A stretch of DNA of 64,000 bases from Pseudomonadota bacterium (GTDB lineage: Bacteria > Pseudomonadota > Gammaproteobacteria > Burkholderiales > Sulfuriferulaceae): positions 55,224 to 119,223 of the forward strand of contig JAJZUW010000001.1 of assembly GCA_021845925.1 (NCBI GenBank), read 5' to 3'. The notes under the pieces were generated by a model. It was not told the DNA's origin. It made no database searches and saw only the letters and a program-made list of their open reading frames with translations. Made by a program: the position numbers and the translations under genes. Of the stretch, positions 26,281-35,509 are shown one piece after another. Positions within the stretch are counted from its first letter, which is position 1. Each line of letters starts with the position of its first letter.

Positions 26281-26348
26281 GTCAGTGCTGTACTGACAGA
26301 TAACGCACAAGTAAAATCAAAGTTTACCTGAAGGCACAAAACTTGTGC
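26281..26348. promoter_or_regulatory. Divergent control region of the cyanophycin cluster with two palindromes
   Basis: Between the divergent starts at 26260 and 26385 lie two perfect inverted repeats: GTCAGT-GCTGT-ACTGAC (26281-26297) and GCACAA-AAC-TTGTGC (26334-26348). An extra GCACAA half-site is at 26305-26310. A TATAGA -10-like element for the minus gene abuts the first palindrome. They are good candidates for operators; no regulator gene is adjacent. Confidence 0.5.
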
Positions 26349-26384
26349 ATGACGGTGCAAACTGGTGAATCCCAAATTAAAGTC

Positions 26385-28631
26385 ATGGTCGTGAGCAGCA
26401 ACTTCAATTCCCTGATTCCGCCTGCCTGGCGGGCGCAGGTGGACGAACATTTGTCCGCGGACGAGCGGGTTGTGGCCTGTTTGCCGCTGGATCTCGACGA
26501 ACAGGGCCGGTTTACCAGTGGTATCCTGGTTCTGACGAACTTGAGGCTGCTGGTCCGCCATGATGGATTGCCCTGGCGCGAATGGTTGCTGCGCCCCGAC
26601 CAGCATATGGAACGACGGGATCATGCCGGCGTCGGAACACTGCTGGTCTACCAGTCTGGCACGCGGCTGCTCAAAGTGCATCACACACTGGATCATCTGG
26701 TGGCGGCGCGGAATCTGGTGGCCCAGTTCGAAGGCCTGTCTGCCAAAGACGGGTCGGCGACTGCTTCGTTACACTGGTGCGACAGATGTGGCGCCACCAT
26801 GGACGAGCAGGACGGTGAGTGCGCTTCCTGCACGGAAACGGCTGACGGCAGGGAGACAGGCTGGGCGCTGTTGCGACTCTGGCGGTTCGCCCATCCTTAC
26901 CGCTTCGGTTTGTTCGCCGGCTTTCTGTTGACGCTTGGTGCGACCGCCGCCACGCTGGTGCCACCGTACCTGACCATGCCATTGATGGACAAGATCCTGA
27001 TTCCATACGAGCGCGGGCATCACATCGACTCGACCCTGGTGGCTGACTATCTGCTGGCCTTGCTGGCTGCTGCGGTCATGGCCTGGTTGCTGGGCTGGGC
27101 ACGCACCTTGTTGCTGGCCAGGGTCAGTGAACGCATCTGTATGGATTTGCGGGTTGCCACCTTCGAGCACTTGCAAAAGTTGTCGCTGGCGTATTTTGGC
27201 GGCAAGCGTACCGGCGATCTGGTGAATCGCATCGGCAGCGAATCCGACCGGATTTCGGTGTTCCTGTCGCTGCATTTGCTGGATTTTGTCATTGACGTGC
27301 TGATCATGCTGATGACGGCGGCGATCCTGATGTCGATCAATCTCAAACTGGCGCTGGTGACTTTGCTGCCAATCCCGTTGATTGTGTGGATGATTCATCT
27401 GGTACGCGACAGGCTTCGTCTCGGGTTTGAAAAAGTTGACCGGGTCTGGGGCGAAATCAGCAATGTGCTCACCGACACCATTCCGGGTATCCGGGTGGTC
27501 AAGGCGTTTGCCCAGGAAAGCCGCGAGATCGACCGCTTCCGGGAAGCCAACCGGCACAATCTGCGCATCAACGATCGGGTCAATGCGGTGTGGGCATTGT
27601 TTTCGCCCAGCGTGACCCTGCTCACCGAAGTCGGTTTGCTGGTGGTCTGGGCATTTGGTATCTGGCAGGTTGGCCATCGGCATATCACGGTTGGTGTGCT
27701 GACTGCTTTTCTGACTTACATCAGTCGCTTTTATGCGCGCCTGGATTCCATGAGCCGGATTGTGTCGGTCACCCAGAAAGCTTCTGCGGCGGCGCGGCGG
27801 ATTTTCGACATTCTTGACCAGGTGCCTGGCGTGCCGGAAGCGGCAGAGCCGGTGCAGGTTCCACGCCTGCAAGGTGCCATTTCGCTGCGTCACGTGGGTT
27901 TCCGTTATGGTGCACGCAGTGTGATTGCGGACATGAATCTGGACATTGCGCCAGGAGAGATGATTGGCCTGGTTGGCCACAGCGGTTCGGGCAAAAGCAC
28001 GTTGGTCAACCTGATCTGCCGGTTTTACGATGTCACCGAAGGTGCGGTCCTGATTGACGGGGTGGATATCCGTCAGCTGGCGTTGAATGATTACCGGCGT
28101 CATATCGGACTGGTCTTGCAGGAGCCGTTTCTGTTTTTCGGCACCATTGCCGAAAACATTGCCTATGGGCGGCCGGATGCGACGCATGAAGAAATCGTCG
28201 CCGCGGCGCGCGCGGCCCATGCACATGAATTTATCCTGCGCCTGCCGCATGGTTATGATTCGCAGGTCGGCGAACGCGGGCATGGGCTGTCGGGCGGCGA
28301 ACGGCAGCGGATTTCGATTGCGCGTGCCTTGCTGATCGATCCGCGCATCCTGATTCTGGATGAGGCAACGGCTTCGGTGGACACCGAAACAGAACGGGAA
28401 ATCCAGGCTGCGCTTGAAAATCTGGTGCGTGGCCGGACAACGATTGCGGTCGCCCATCGGCTGAGCACACTCCGGCATGCCGATCGTCTGGTAGTTCTCG
28501 ATCGCGGACGCATTGTCGAGGTCGGCCGGCATGAAACCCTGTTGGCCATGAATGGCGCTTATGCCCAGTTGTACGAGGCCCAGGCGCGCCAGATCGATGC
28601 TGGTGAGGAGGAAACCGATGAACCGGATTGA
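26385..28631 (+). CDS. Cyanophycin-cluster ABC transporter (fused membrane and ATPase domains)
   Basis: From ATG 26385 the protein has 748 residues. An N-terminal soluble part (about 1-160) contains a PH-like stretch and a zinc-ribbon pair CDRCGATMDEQDGECASC. A six-helix exporter-type membrane domain follows. The ATPase domain is complete: Walker A GHSGSGKST, signature LSGGERQRISIARAL, Walker B ILILDEATAS. Close relatives are found beside cphA in betaproteobacteria and are known as cyanophycin-metabolism-associated ABC transporters; the substrate is not established. An ATG at 26349 is an alternative start. The 3' end overlaps the DUF1854 gene by 14 bases. Confidence 0.88.
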   Translation: MVVSSNFNSLIPPAWRAQVDEHLSADERVVACLPLDLDEQGRFTSGILVLTNLRLLVRHDGLPWREWLLRPDQHMERRDHAGVGTLLVYQSGTRLLKVHHTLDHLVAARNLVAQFEGLSAKDGSATASLHWCDRCGATMDEQDGECASCTETADGRETGWALLRLWRFAHPYRFGLFAGFLLTLGATAATLVPPYLTMPLMDKILIPYERGHHIDSTLVADYLLALLAAAVMAWLLGWARTLLLARVSERICMDLRVATFEHLQKLSLAYFGGKRTGDLVNRIGSESDRISVFLSLHLLDFVIDVLIMLMTAAILMSINLKLALVTLLPIPLIVWMIHLVRDRLRLGFEKVDRVWGEISNVLTDTIPGIRVVKAFAQESREIDRFREANRHNLRINDRVNAVWALFSPSVTLLTEVGLLVVWAFGIWQVGHRHITVGVLTAFLTYISRFYARLDSMSRIVSVTQKASAAARRIFDILDQVPGVPEAAEPVQVPRLQGAISLRHVGFRYGARSVIADMNLDIAPGEMIGLVGHSGSGKSTLVNLICRFYDVTEGAVLIDGVDIRQLALNDYRRHIGLVLQEPFLFFGTIAENIAYGRPDATHEEIVAAARAAHAHEFILRLPHGYDSQVGERGHGLSGGERQRISIARALLIDPRILILDEATASVDTETEREIQAALENLVRGRTTIAVAHRLSTLRHADRLVVLDRGRIVEVGRHETLLAMNGAYAQLYEAQARQIDAGEEETDEPD

Positions 28632-29076
28632 GCAGACTGAAGATGGCTTGCTGATCCTGACTGATACCGCGAGTGGCAGTCAGGTGAGTGTTGTTCCGGT
28701 CAGGGCGTTTCCGTTCAGTGATCCCGAACATGGCATCAGCCTGGTTGACAGCCAGGGCCATGAACGCTGGTGGATTGCGGACCTGGCACAACTCGAAACC
28801 GGTCAGCGCAAACTGCTTGAAGCTGCGCTGGCGGAACGCGAATTCATGCCGACCGTGCAGGCCATTACCCATGTGTCCAGTTATTCCACCCCCAGCACCT
28901 GGCAGGTGGAAACCGATCGCGGCGCAACCGGACTGGTGCTGAAAGGCGAGGAAGACATCCGCCGGTTGCCGGATGGACGGCTGGTTATCAGTTCTGTCAA
29001 CGGTATCCAGTATCTGGTGGCGGATCCAGCAGGGCTGGACCGGGCCAGCAAACGCAGACTGGACCGGTTCCTGTAG
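28618..29076 (+). CDS. DUF1854 family protein of the cyanophycin cluster
   Basis: The 152-residue soluble protein begins inside the ABC gene after a strong AGGAGG site. It shows the DUF1854 pattern: HGISLVDSQGHERWWIADLAQL, then EREFMPTVQAITHVSS. Members occur next to the ABC transporter in cphA clusters. Their biochemical role is unknown. Overlap and ribosome site suggest it is made in step with the transporter. Confidence 0.85.
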   Translation: MNRIEQTEDGLLILTDTASGSQVSVVPVRAFPFSDPEHGISLVDSQGHERWWIADLAQLETGQRKLLEAALAEREFMPTVQAITHVSSYSTPSTWQVETDRGATGLVLKGEEDIRRLPDGRLVISSVNGIQYLVADPAGLDRASKRRLDRFL

Positions 29077-29121
29077 GTCATCTGTCAGGCAGAGGATGCC
29101 GTGCGCCGGATGCTGCGCGCC

Positions 29122-29991
29122 TTAGCCGCCAAACGACGCCAATCCGATCAGCAGCAGCCAGATGGCCAGCGTTCGCCAGAGCAGACTGATGGCGCTGGCA
29201 ATATCGCGCCAGCTCGCCGGTTCGGCAGTATCGTTGTCATCCGGCAGTGCATCCGGCAGCAGGCGGAGGTCGAGCGCGCCCGATGCACTGGCCAGCAGGA
29301 TGGCAAGGTTGTTGTCCTGGTGCAGCGCCTGGCTCCGCCAGCCATAAACCGCATTTTCAAAGTTGCCTGCCACGGCAAACCCCAGGGCCAGAGCGCGTGC
29401 TGGCAACCAGTCCATCCAGCGTTGGGCGGCTTGGGCAAACCGTGAAAATTCGCCATGTGTATCCGGGACCCAGTGTTCGGCGATCGCCTGCGTCAGGCGA
29501 TAGACCAATGCGCCGGCAGGACCAAATGGAAACAGTACGATTGTCCACACGATGACGCCAAACGTTTCGCGCAGACTGGCGGTGAGCAATGCAATGATGG
29601 TCTGGCGCGGCAGGTCTTCGCTGGCCGGAGGTGGCGTGCCTTGCCAGGCAAACCAGAGGTTGGCGGCGCGGTCCGGTTGCTGGTTGCTCAGTGCGCTGGC
29701 GATTTTCTGGGCTGCGGACGTGTGGCGCTTGAACGAGAGGCAAAGGTAAAGAATGGCCGCCTGCCACAACCAGCCGGGCACGCTGCCCAGCCGGTGCAGG
29801 AACAGGCTGATCAGCCAGGTGGTCAGAAAGGCCGGAATCACTGCGGCCAGCCAGGCCAGACGGCCGTGTTCGTGGCGACCGGCATTGAGCTGCCACGCCA
29901 GCATCTGCAGCGGCCGCAACAGTTTCTGCAAGCCGATGTGGCGTTCGGGACGATACTGGTCGAGCAGCAGGGCGGCCAGCAGCGCGAGCAT
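29122..29991 (-). CDS. CobD/CbiB-AmpE superfamily membrane protein
   Basis: The 289-residue protein has several hydrophobic segments and the CobD/CbiB-like pattern (LLLDQYRPERH near the start; FENAVYGWRSQA near residue 210; WRTLAIWLLLIGLASFGG at the end). In betaproteobacteria such proteins are often present without a cobalamin operon, and the sister family AmpE is a signalling modulator, so cobalamin synthesis should not be assumed. It starts one base after the stop of the GyrI-like gene. Confidence 0.75.
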   Translation of the reverse strand: MLALLAALLLDQYRPERHIGLQKLLRPLQMLAWQLNAGRHEHGRLAWLAAVIPAFLTTWLISLFLHRLGSVPGWLWQAAILYLCLSFKRHTSAAQKIASALSNQQPDRAANLWFAWQGTPPPASEDLPRQTIIALLTASLRETFGVIVWTIVLFPFGPAGALVYRLTQAIAEHWVPDTHGEFSRFAQAAQRWMDWLPARALALGFAVAGNFENAVYGWRSQALHQDNNLAILLASASGALDLRLLPDALPDDNDTAEPASWRDIASAISLLWRTLAIWLLLIGLASFGG

Positions 29992-29992
29992 G

Positions 29993-30520
29993 TCAGTCCG
30001 CCATGTCGACTGTCAGCGTGCCCATTTCATTGATGGAATTGCCGGGCGTGTAAACTTCCACCGTGGGCAGCTTGAAGCTGCGCCCGCTGGATTGCAGGTA
30101 ATCGAACAGCCCCTGATAGGCGATGCTTGGCGCCAGCAGGACACTGGCACGCACTTCCGAACGCAGCACCTTGCGTGCCGGGATGTCGGAAACCTGTATC
30201 GCTGGGGGCAGTTTTGCCTGTGGGCTGATTTCATAGCCTGCTTCGGCATGCTGACGGTTTTTGGCCGTGTGGCGCGGGTCGCTCAGCAGCACCACGACCG
30301 GGTTGCCGGGAGCGATGTGGGCGTCCAGCAGTACCCGGCGAAACTTGTCCTGCGCGTCGGGCAGGTCGGCCAGATCACCATGAAATTCGACCCAGGCAAA
30401 GTGAATCGGGGCGCTGGTGGTTTCCCGGATGCTGGCATGCCGGAAAATGCCCCACCACGCCAGGACAACGACAATGGGAAGCACAAAGGCGAACAGGAAT
30501 CCCATCCAGATTTTCTTCAT
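29993..30520 (-). CDS. Membrane-anchored protein with GyrI-like/SOUL-type ligand domain
   Basis: The 175-residue protein has one N-terminal membrane anchor (about 5-25) and then a soluble domain. The pattern IHFAWVEFHGDLADLPDAQDKF and the closing KLPTVEVYTPGNSI resemble GyrI-like small-molecule-binding domains, which often end in Y-x-P. It would face the periplasm. The match is by eye and moderate. It is co-transcribed with the CobD/CbiB-like gene. Confidence 0.6.
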   Translation of the reverse strand: MKKIWMGFLFAFVLPIVVVLAWWGIFRHASIRETTSAPIHFAWVEFHGDLADLPDAQDKFRRVLLDAHIAPGNPVVVLLSDPRHTAKNRQHAEAGYEISPQAKLPPAIQVSDIPARKVLRSEVRASVLLAPSIAYQGLFDYLQSSGRSFKLPTVEVYTPGNSINEMGTLTVDMAD

Positions 30521-30760
30521 TGACGGCTACGCTTGCAAGTTGACAGACTGGCATGACGATACCACATGCGTCCGGATTTGTCCTGTTCGGCCTGCCGGTG
30601 GCCGGAACGCCGGAAATGCAGTCTGGCCTGCAGGCGCAATGCCGGACCTGGATTGTCGTTCCGTGTGATTGTCGCCCTGTGTTTTTTCATGCTAGAGTGC
30701 CTGCGCCTGCGGGAAATGTGCTGATCCGCCGGCCAATGACCAATTTTCGGGAGAAACTGC

Positions 30761-31303
30761 ATGAAACAGGCTTCATCGTACAGCCCTTTGCTGATTGCCT
30801 TGCACTGGTTGTCGGCGCTTCTGATCGCAGGCGCGCTGATTGTCGCCTGGACTCTGGATGACATGCCGCGCGGTGCTGAAAAGACGGCATGGATGAGTTT
30901 GCACCAGACGCTGGGTGTCAGTGTGCTGGTGATTGCCTTTCTGCGACTGGTCATGCGGCGGGTGCATGGTGTGCCGCCGCACATGATGGAAACGGCGATG
31001 GACAAACTGGCCACGCTGGTTCAGGTTTCGCTGTACGGGTTCATGATCTGGGTGCCGGTGTTCGGTTATCTGACCAGCTCGTTCGGCGGGCATCCGGTGA
31101 ATCTGTTTGGCGGCGCCGTGCAACTGCCGTTACTGACTCCGCAGGATCATGGCACACACGAGCTCCTGGGCGACCTGCACCAGGCCCTGGCGTACGTGAT
31201 GCTGGCCCTGGTTGGTCTGCATGTGGCCGGTGCGCTCAAGCACCATTTCATTCTCAAGGACGATATCCTGTCCCGCATGGCCCCCTGGGTCGGCAAACGC
31301 TGA
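30761..31303 (+). CDS. Cytochrome b561
   Basis: The 180-residue protein has four membrane helices and the histidines expected to hold two haems: LHWLSAL (H15), LHQTLGV (H48), LHQALAY and LHVAGALKHH. It matches the bacterial CybB family, which moves electrons between quinol and periplasmic acceptors, including superoxide. It is a single gene with prfB downstream. The 240 bases before it show no other gene. Confidence 0.92.
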   Translation: MKQASSYSPLLIALHWLSALLIAGALIVAWTLDDMPRGAEKTAWMSLHQTLGVSVLVIAFLRLVMRRVHGVPPHMMETAMDKLATLVQVSLYGFMIWVPVFGYLTSSFGGHPVNLFGGAVQLPLLTPQDHGTHELLGDLHQALAYVMLALVGLHVAGALKHHFILKDDILSRMAPWVGKR

Positions 31304-31310
31304 TTCCGGC

Positions 31311-31337
31311 TTGATGACCGGTCGTTTCTGGTACAAT
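31311..31337 (+). promoter_or_regulatory. Probable prfB-lysS promoter
   Basis: TTGATG (31311-31316) and TACAAT (31332-31337) lie 15 bases apart, 30 bases before the prfB ATG. The spacing is shorter than ideal. Confidence 0.45.
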
Positions 31338-31366
31338 GACCGGTTTTCAAACCAGGAACCGCAATC

Positions 31367-32471
31367 ATGGAAGCAGAACGTTTGAATCGTATCGATGCCC
31401 TGCTGGCCGATCTGGATGGCAGGGCCGCTGCGTTACGGAGGTATCTTTGACTTCGAGAACCAGTCGCAACGCCTGGAAGAAGTCAACGCACTGAGCGAAG
31501 ATCCCGCCATCTGGGATGATCCGAAGCGCGCGCAGTCGCTGGGCAAGGAAAAAAAGACCCTGGAAGGCATCGTTCTCGGCCTGAACGCGATCGGTCAGGG
31601 GCTGCGTGATGCGCGCGACCTGTTCGACATGGCGCGTGCGGAAGACGACGATGACACCATCGAGGCTGTCGAACAGGATGTCGTCGGCATCGAACAGCAG
31701 GTGGCCGGTTTCGAATTCAAGCGAATGTTCGCCAATCCGATGGACCCCAACAACTGTTTCATCGATATCCAGTCGGGGGCCGGCGGAACGGAAGCCTGTG
31801 ATTGGGCTTCGATGCTGCTGCGCCAGTATCTGCGCTACTGCGAGCGGAAAGGATTCAAGGCCGAAGTGCTGGAAGTCACCGATGGTGATGTGGCCGGCGT
31901 CAAATCTGCCAGCCTGCGGGTGGAAGGCGATTATGCCTATGGTTATCTGCGTACCGAAACCGGCGTGCATCGCCTGGTGCGCAAGTCTCCGTTTGATTCA
32001 TCGGGTGGCCGTCATACCTCGTTTGCCAGCGTGTTTGTTTATCCGGAAGTGGATGATTCGATCGAAATCGATATCAATCCAGCCGATTTGCGTATCGATA
32101 CCTATCGAGCCAGCGGTGCCGGCGGACAGCACATCAACAAGACCGATTCGGCAGTCCGGATTACCCACATCCCAAGCGGAATTGTCGTGCAGTGCCAGAA
32201 TGATCGTTCGCAGCACAAAAACCGTGCCGAAGCAATGGCGATGCTGAAGTCCCGGCTGTACGAGGCCGAACTGCGCAAGCGGCAGGCGGAGCAGGACAAG
32301 CTGGAAGCAGGCAAGTCGGATGTGGGCTGGGGGCATCAGATCCGTTCGTATGTGCTGGATCAGTCGCGCATCAAGGATTTGCGCACAGGCGTGGAAATCG
32401 CCAATACACAAAAAGTGCTGGATGGCGATCTGGATGAATTCATCGAAGCCAGCCTGAAACAGGGGGTATGA
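31367..32471 (+). CDS. prfB: Peptide chain release factor 2 (programmed +1 frameshift)
   Basis: RF2 ends translation at UGA and UAA. The gene is in two frames: ATG 31367 runs 27 codons to an in-frame TGA at 31448, and the rest continues in the +1 frame from GAC at 31449. The product has 367 residues. It carries the stop-recognition tripeptide SPF in [15 protein letters not shown] and the catalytic GGQ in [15 protein letters not shown]. Its stop overlaps the start region of lysS. It should not be read as a pseudogene. Confidence 0.97.
31435..31451 (+). promoter_or_regulatory. prfB programmed frameshift site
   Basis: ACGGAGGTATCTTTGAC contains the internal Shine-Dalgarno-like GGAGG and the slip sequence CTT-TGA-C. 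When RF2 is scarce the ribosome slips forward at CTT, so RF2 controls its own level. The layout matches E. coli prfB. Confidence 0.96.
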
Positions 32472-32473
32472 GC

Positions 32474-33976
32474 ATGAACGGGATTCCATCTGCCGCCGGT
32501 ATGGATGATAACCAGATTATTGCGGAGCGACGCGCCAAGCTGGCGCAACTGCGCGAGGCTGGTGTTGCCTTTCCAAACGATTTTGAACGCCGCGACATGG
32601 CTGGTGTTCTGCATGAGCGTTATGCCGAAACCGAGGCCGAAGCACTGGAGGCGCATCCGGTAGAGGTGCAGTTTGCCGGGCGCATGATGCTGAAGCGCGT
32701 CATGGGCAAGGCCAGTTTCGCCACCCTGCAGGACGTCAGTGGTCGCATGCAGGTGTATGTGGCGCGCGACCAGGTCGGGGAGGATGTTTATCAGGCGTTC
32801 AAACACTGGGATCTGGGCGATATCATTGGCGTGACTGGCATCTTGTTCCGGACCCGGACCCAGGAACTGACTGTGCAGGCGTCTTCGGTGCGTCTGCTGA
32901 CCAAATCCCTGCGGCCATTGCCGGAAAAGTTTCATGGCCTGACCGATCAGGAGCAGAAATACCGCCAGCGTTACGTGGATTTGATGACCAGCGACACGTC
33001 ACGCCAGGTTTTTCTGACGCGCTCGCGCATCATTCAGAGCATTCGCAGCCAGATGACCGCGGAAGGCTTTCTGGAGGTCGAAACACCGATGATGCATCCG
33101 ATTCCGGGAGGCGCGGCGGCCAAACCGTTTGTGACCCATCACAATGCGCTGGACATGCCGCTTTACTTGCGGATTGCACCGGAGCTCTACCTCAAACGGC
33201 TGGTGGTTGGCGGGTTTGAAAAGGTTTTTGAAATCAATCGTAATTTCCGGAATGAGGGGTTGTCCACCCGGCACAATCCGGAATTTACCATGATGGAATT
33301 CTACGAAGCATACCGGGATTACCGTTATCTGATGGACTACACGGAAAACCTGATCCGTGAGACGGCGCGTCAGTCGACCGGCCAGCTGCAGGTTCCACAT
33401 GGCGAAGGCATGATTGATCTGGCCTTGCCTTTTGACCGGTTGACCATTGTGGATGCCGTGCGCAAGTATCATCCGCACTATACTGAGGCTCAGTTGAACG
33501 ATCGGGCCTGGCTGCTTGACTGGCTGATTGGTCACAAGCAGAAACATCAGCCCAAGGATGGTCTCGGTGGCTTGCAGCTGAGTTTCTTTGAAGCGACCAC
33601 CGAAGAGCTGCTGGTTCAGCCGACCTTCATCATTGATTATCCAGCCGAAGTCTCGCCGCTGGCGCGACGTTCGGACAGCAGGCCCGAGATTACCGAGCGT
33701 TTCGAACTGTTCATTGCCGGGCGCGAAATCGCCAACGGTTTTTCCGAGTTGAATGATCCGGAGGACCAGGCCGAACGATTTCTGGCTCAGGTGCAAGCCA
33801 AGGAAGCCGGAGATGAAGAAGCCATGCACTACGATGCGGATTATATCCGTGCTCTGGAATACGGTCTTCCGCCCACTGCCGGTTGTGGCATCGGCATCGA
33901 CAGGCTGGTCATGTTGCTGACCGGTAGTACCACCATCCGGGATGTGATCCTGTTTCCGCACATGCGGCCAGAGTAA
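32474..33976 (+). CDS. lysS: Lysyl-tRNA synthetase, class II
   Basis: LysS charges tRNA-Lys. The 500-residue protein has the OB-fold anticodon domain (about 60-150), class II motif 2 ([21 protein letters not shown] is split in two runs near 256-276) and motif 3 near the end ([15 protein letters not shown]). Start choice: AGGGGG at 32461-32466 is 7 bases before the ATG at 32474, but only 1 base before the ATG at 32468 that overlaps the prfB stop. The prfB-lysS order is classic. Confidence 0.96.
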   Translation: MNGIPSAAGMDDNQIIAERRAKLAQLREAGVAFPNDFERRDMAGVLHERYAETEAEALEAHPVEVQFAGRMMLKRVMGKASFATLQDVSGRMQVYVARDQVGEDVYQAFKHWDLGDIIGVTGILFRTRTQELTVQASSVRLLTKSLRPLPEKFHGLTDQEQKYRQRYVDLMTSDTSRQVFLTRSRIIQSIRSQMTAEGFLEVETPMMHPIPGGAAAKPFVTHHNALDMPLYLRIAPELYLKRLVVGGFEKVFEINRNFRNEGLSTRHNPEFTMMEFYEAYRDYRYLMDYTENLIRETARQSTGQLQVPHGEGMIDLALPFDRLTIVDAVRKYHPHYTEAQLNDRAWLLDWLIGHKQKHQPKDGLGGLQLSFFEATTEELLVQPTFIIDYPAEVSPLARRSDSRPEITERFELFIAGREIANGFSELNDPEDQAERFLAQVQAKEAGDEEAMHYDADYIRALEYGLPPTAGCGIGIDRLVMLLTGSTTIRDVILFPHMRPE

Positions 33977-33985
33977 GCCTGCCGG

Positions 33986-34270
33986 TTACTGCCGGGCCCG
34001 ATGCCTTTTGCTGCGCCGGTAGTGGAATTTCAGAACCAGGATCAGGCTGGCAAGCGCCAGGGTGATGGCATTGGCAATGATGACCGGCCAGGCCGCGAGC
34101 CTGAATCCGTACCAGAGCCACAATGCCACGCCGGTGATGAAAATGATGAACATGCTGGTCGAGATGTCTTCGGCATGTTTTCGTTGCCAGATGCGGATCA
34201 CTTGCGGCACGAACGAAATGGTGGTCAGGCTGCCGGCGAGCAGACCGACGTATTGGGTCGACAAGGACAT
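33986..34270 (-). CDS. SemiSWEET-type PQ-loop transporter
   Basis: The 94-residue protein has three membrane helices, with the PQ motif in SFVPQVIRIWQRKHAEDIS. This is the half-unit plan of bacterial SemiSWEETs, which dimerise to pass sugars. It lies 3 bases after the Slp-like gene on the same strand and converges on lysS. Confidence 0.85.
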   Translation of the reverse strand: MSLSTQYVGLLAGSLTTISFVPQVIRIWQRKHAEDISTSMFIIFITGVALWLWYGFRLAAWPVIIANAITLALASLILVLKFHYRRSKRHRARQ

Positions 34271-34273
34271 GTG

Positions 34274-34723
34274 TCACCAGAACCAGGGGTTGTAGTAGGG
34301 CATGGTGGGATCCGGATATCCCGGGTAATACCAGTATGGCATGAACGGGGGTGGTGGCCAGAATGCCGGATCATTCATCATCTGTTCGCGCACTGCCGGA
34401 TCGATGGTCGGATAAAGACCAGCCCCCGCCACCTGTGGCATATGGTCGAAAGCATCGGGTTGCAGGGTCCCCTTGACTTCCAGCCAGCGGCCGGTCTGGT
34501 AATCGCTGCCGTCAAACCAGCCGAATGCACAGGCCACGAATTGCACCGGCTGGCTGTGGTCGGTGGATTGGCGCGAACGTTGCAGGGTAAAACAGGTATC
34601 CTCGTCGTGGTGGGATTGCGTTACAATCTGACCAGTCCAGTCCACTGAAGGACCCGCCGGATCAAAACCGGCATGCGCCGGCAGCGTCAGCAGACTTGCG
34701 GAAATCAGCATCCAGGTACGCAT
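34274..34723 (-). CDS. Exported Slp-like protein with Pro/Tyr/Trp-rich tail
   Basis: The 149-residue protein has a cleavable signal peptide (cut after PAHA). The central part (VDWTGQIV, then FDGSDYQTGRWLEVKGTL) resembles the OB-like core of outer-membrane Slp/YeaY proteins. The lipobox cysteine is absent. The last 30 residues are unusual: PPPPFMPYWYYPGYPDP, then MPYYNPWFW. The relation to Slp is tentative; the tail suggests surface or cell-wall contact. Confidence 0.55.
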   Translation of the reverse strand: MRTWMLISASLLTLPAHAGFDPAGPSVDWTGQIVTQSHHDEDTCFTLQRSRQSTDHSQPVQFVACAFGWFDGSDYQTGRWLEVKGTLQPDAFDHMPQVAGAGLYPTIDPAVREQMMNDPAFWPPPPFMPYWYYPGYPDPTMPYYNPWFW

Positions 34724-34839
34724 GGGAAGCCCTCCGTTGACAGATGTGGCCGAGTTTACTACAGGAAAAACCGCCAGTCTGCAGATTTTGCTGGCACCTG
34801 CAACCCAGTTGTTTTTCATCATAAGGACGATACAACAGA

Positions 34840-35505
34840 ATGACAATCCGGATTTCCCTGCATCCGCGTGAAACAGGATCGCCGGTGCAGGCGCACTGGC
34901 AAACGTATCCGGGCAGTTTTCCGGGCCTGGAATGGCAGGAAGAAGCCCTGCCTGCCGGCGATTACCGGCTGGGCGACTCGTTGCTGGTCGAACGCAAATC
35001 GGCGTCGGACTTCAGTCTGGCGATCATGGACCGTCGGCTGTATGGCGAAGTGCTGGCGCTGCGCGGTGCAGCCGATCAGGTGGTGTATGTGGTTGAAGGT
35101 GATTTTTTTGCCGGCAGGTTTCACAGTGATCCAGCCGTGACCAACGAAGCAATTGCCTGGATGACTGCCATTGAAGGTGTTTCGCTGGTGCCAAGTTACG
35201 CGCCAGCATTCACGGCAGAAATTCTGTATGCCATGGCCAGGCTCGCCCAGCAGGGGTTTGGTCAGCTTCCAGTGCTGCGCAAGGGTAAACCTTTTGATCC
35301 GCGCGGTACCCAGCAATACATGGTTGAAGGATTGCCAGGCGTGACACCCCAGATGGGTGTGGCGTTGCTTGCCAGATTTGGTAGCGTTGCCGGCGTGTAT
35401 GCCGCCAGCGCGGAAGAACTGGCCAGCGTGGAAGGCGTGAGTCTGGCGCTGGCGCAACGCATCCGCAAGATGCTGGATGCACCCTGGCAGGGCAAAGGAG
35501 GATAG
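34840..35505 (+). CDS. XPF/ERCC4-type nuclease with helix-hairpin-helix domain
   Basis: The 221-residue protein has the ERCC4 nuclease signature: GD at 40-41, ERK at 51-53 and D57 in GDYRLGDSLLVERKSASDF. Two helix-hairpin-helix motifs follow near the C-terminus (VEGLPGVTPQMGVALLARFG; LASVEGVSLALAQRIRKML). This is the plan of archaeal XPF/Hef nucleases, which cut branched or flap DNA. No helicase part is present. It is followed 4 bases later by a small coiled-coil protein. Confidence 0.85.
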   Translation: MTIRISLHPRETGSPVQAHWQTYPGSFPGLEWQEEALPAGDYRLGDSLLVERKSASDFSLAIMDRRLYGEVLALRGAADQVVYVVEGDFFAGRFHSDPAVTNEAIAWMTAIEGVSLVPSYAPAFTAEILYAMARLAQQGFGQLPVLRKGKPFDPRGTQQYMVEGLPGVTPQMGVALLARFGSVAGVYAASAEELASVEGVSLALAQRIRKMLDAPWQGKGG

Positions 35506-35509
35506 AACG

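Noticed and set aside
26769-28532. 587-codon minus-strand frame opposite the ABC transporter
   Set aside because: It is a GC-rich antisense shadow; the plus strand encodes all transporter motifs.
29122-29991. Cobalamin biosynthesis function for the CobD/CbiB-like gene
   Set aside because: No other cobalamin gene is nearby and similar proteins occur widely outside cobalamin operons, so only the superfamily is claimed.
31395-31450. prfB as a frameshifted pseudogene
   Set aside because: The break is the conserved programmed slip site with an internal Shine-Dalgarno; the downstream frame is complete.
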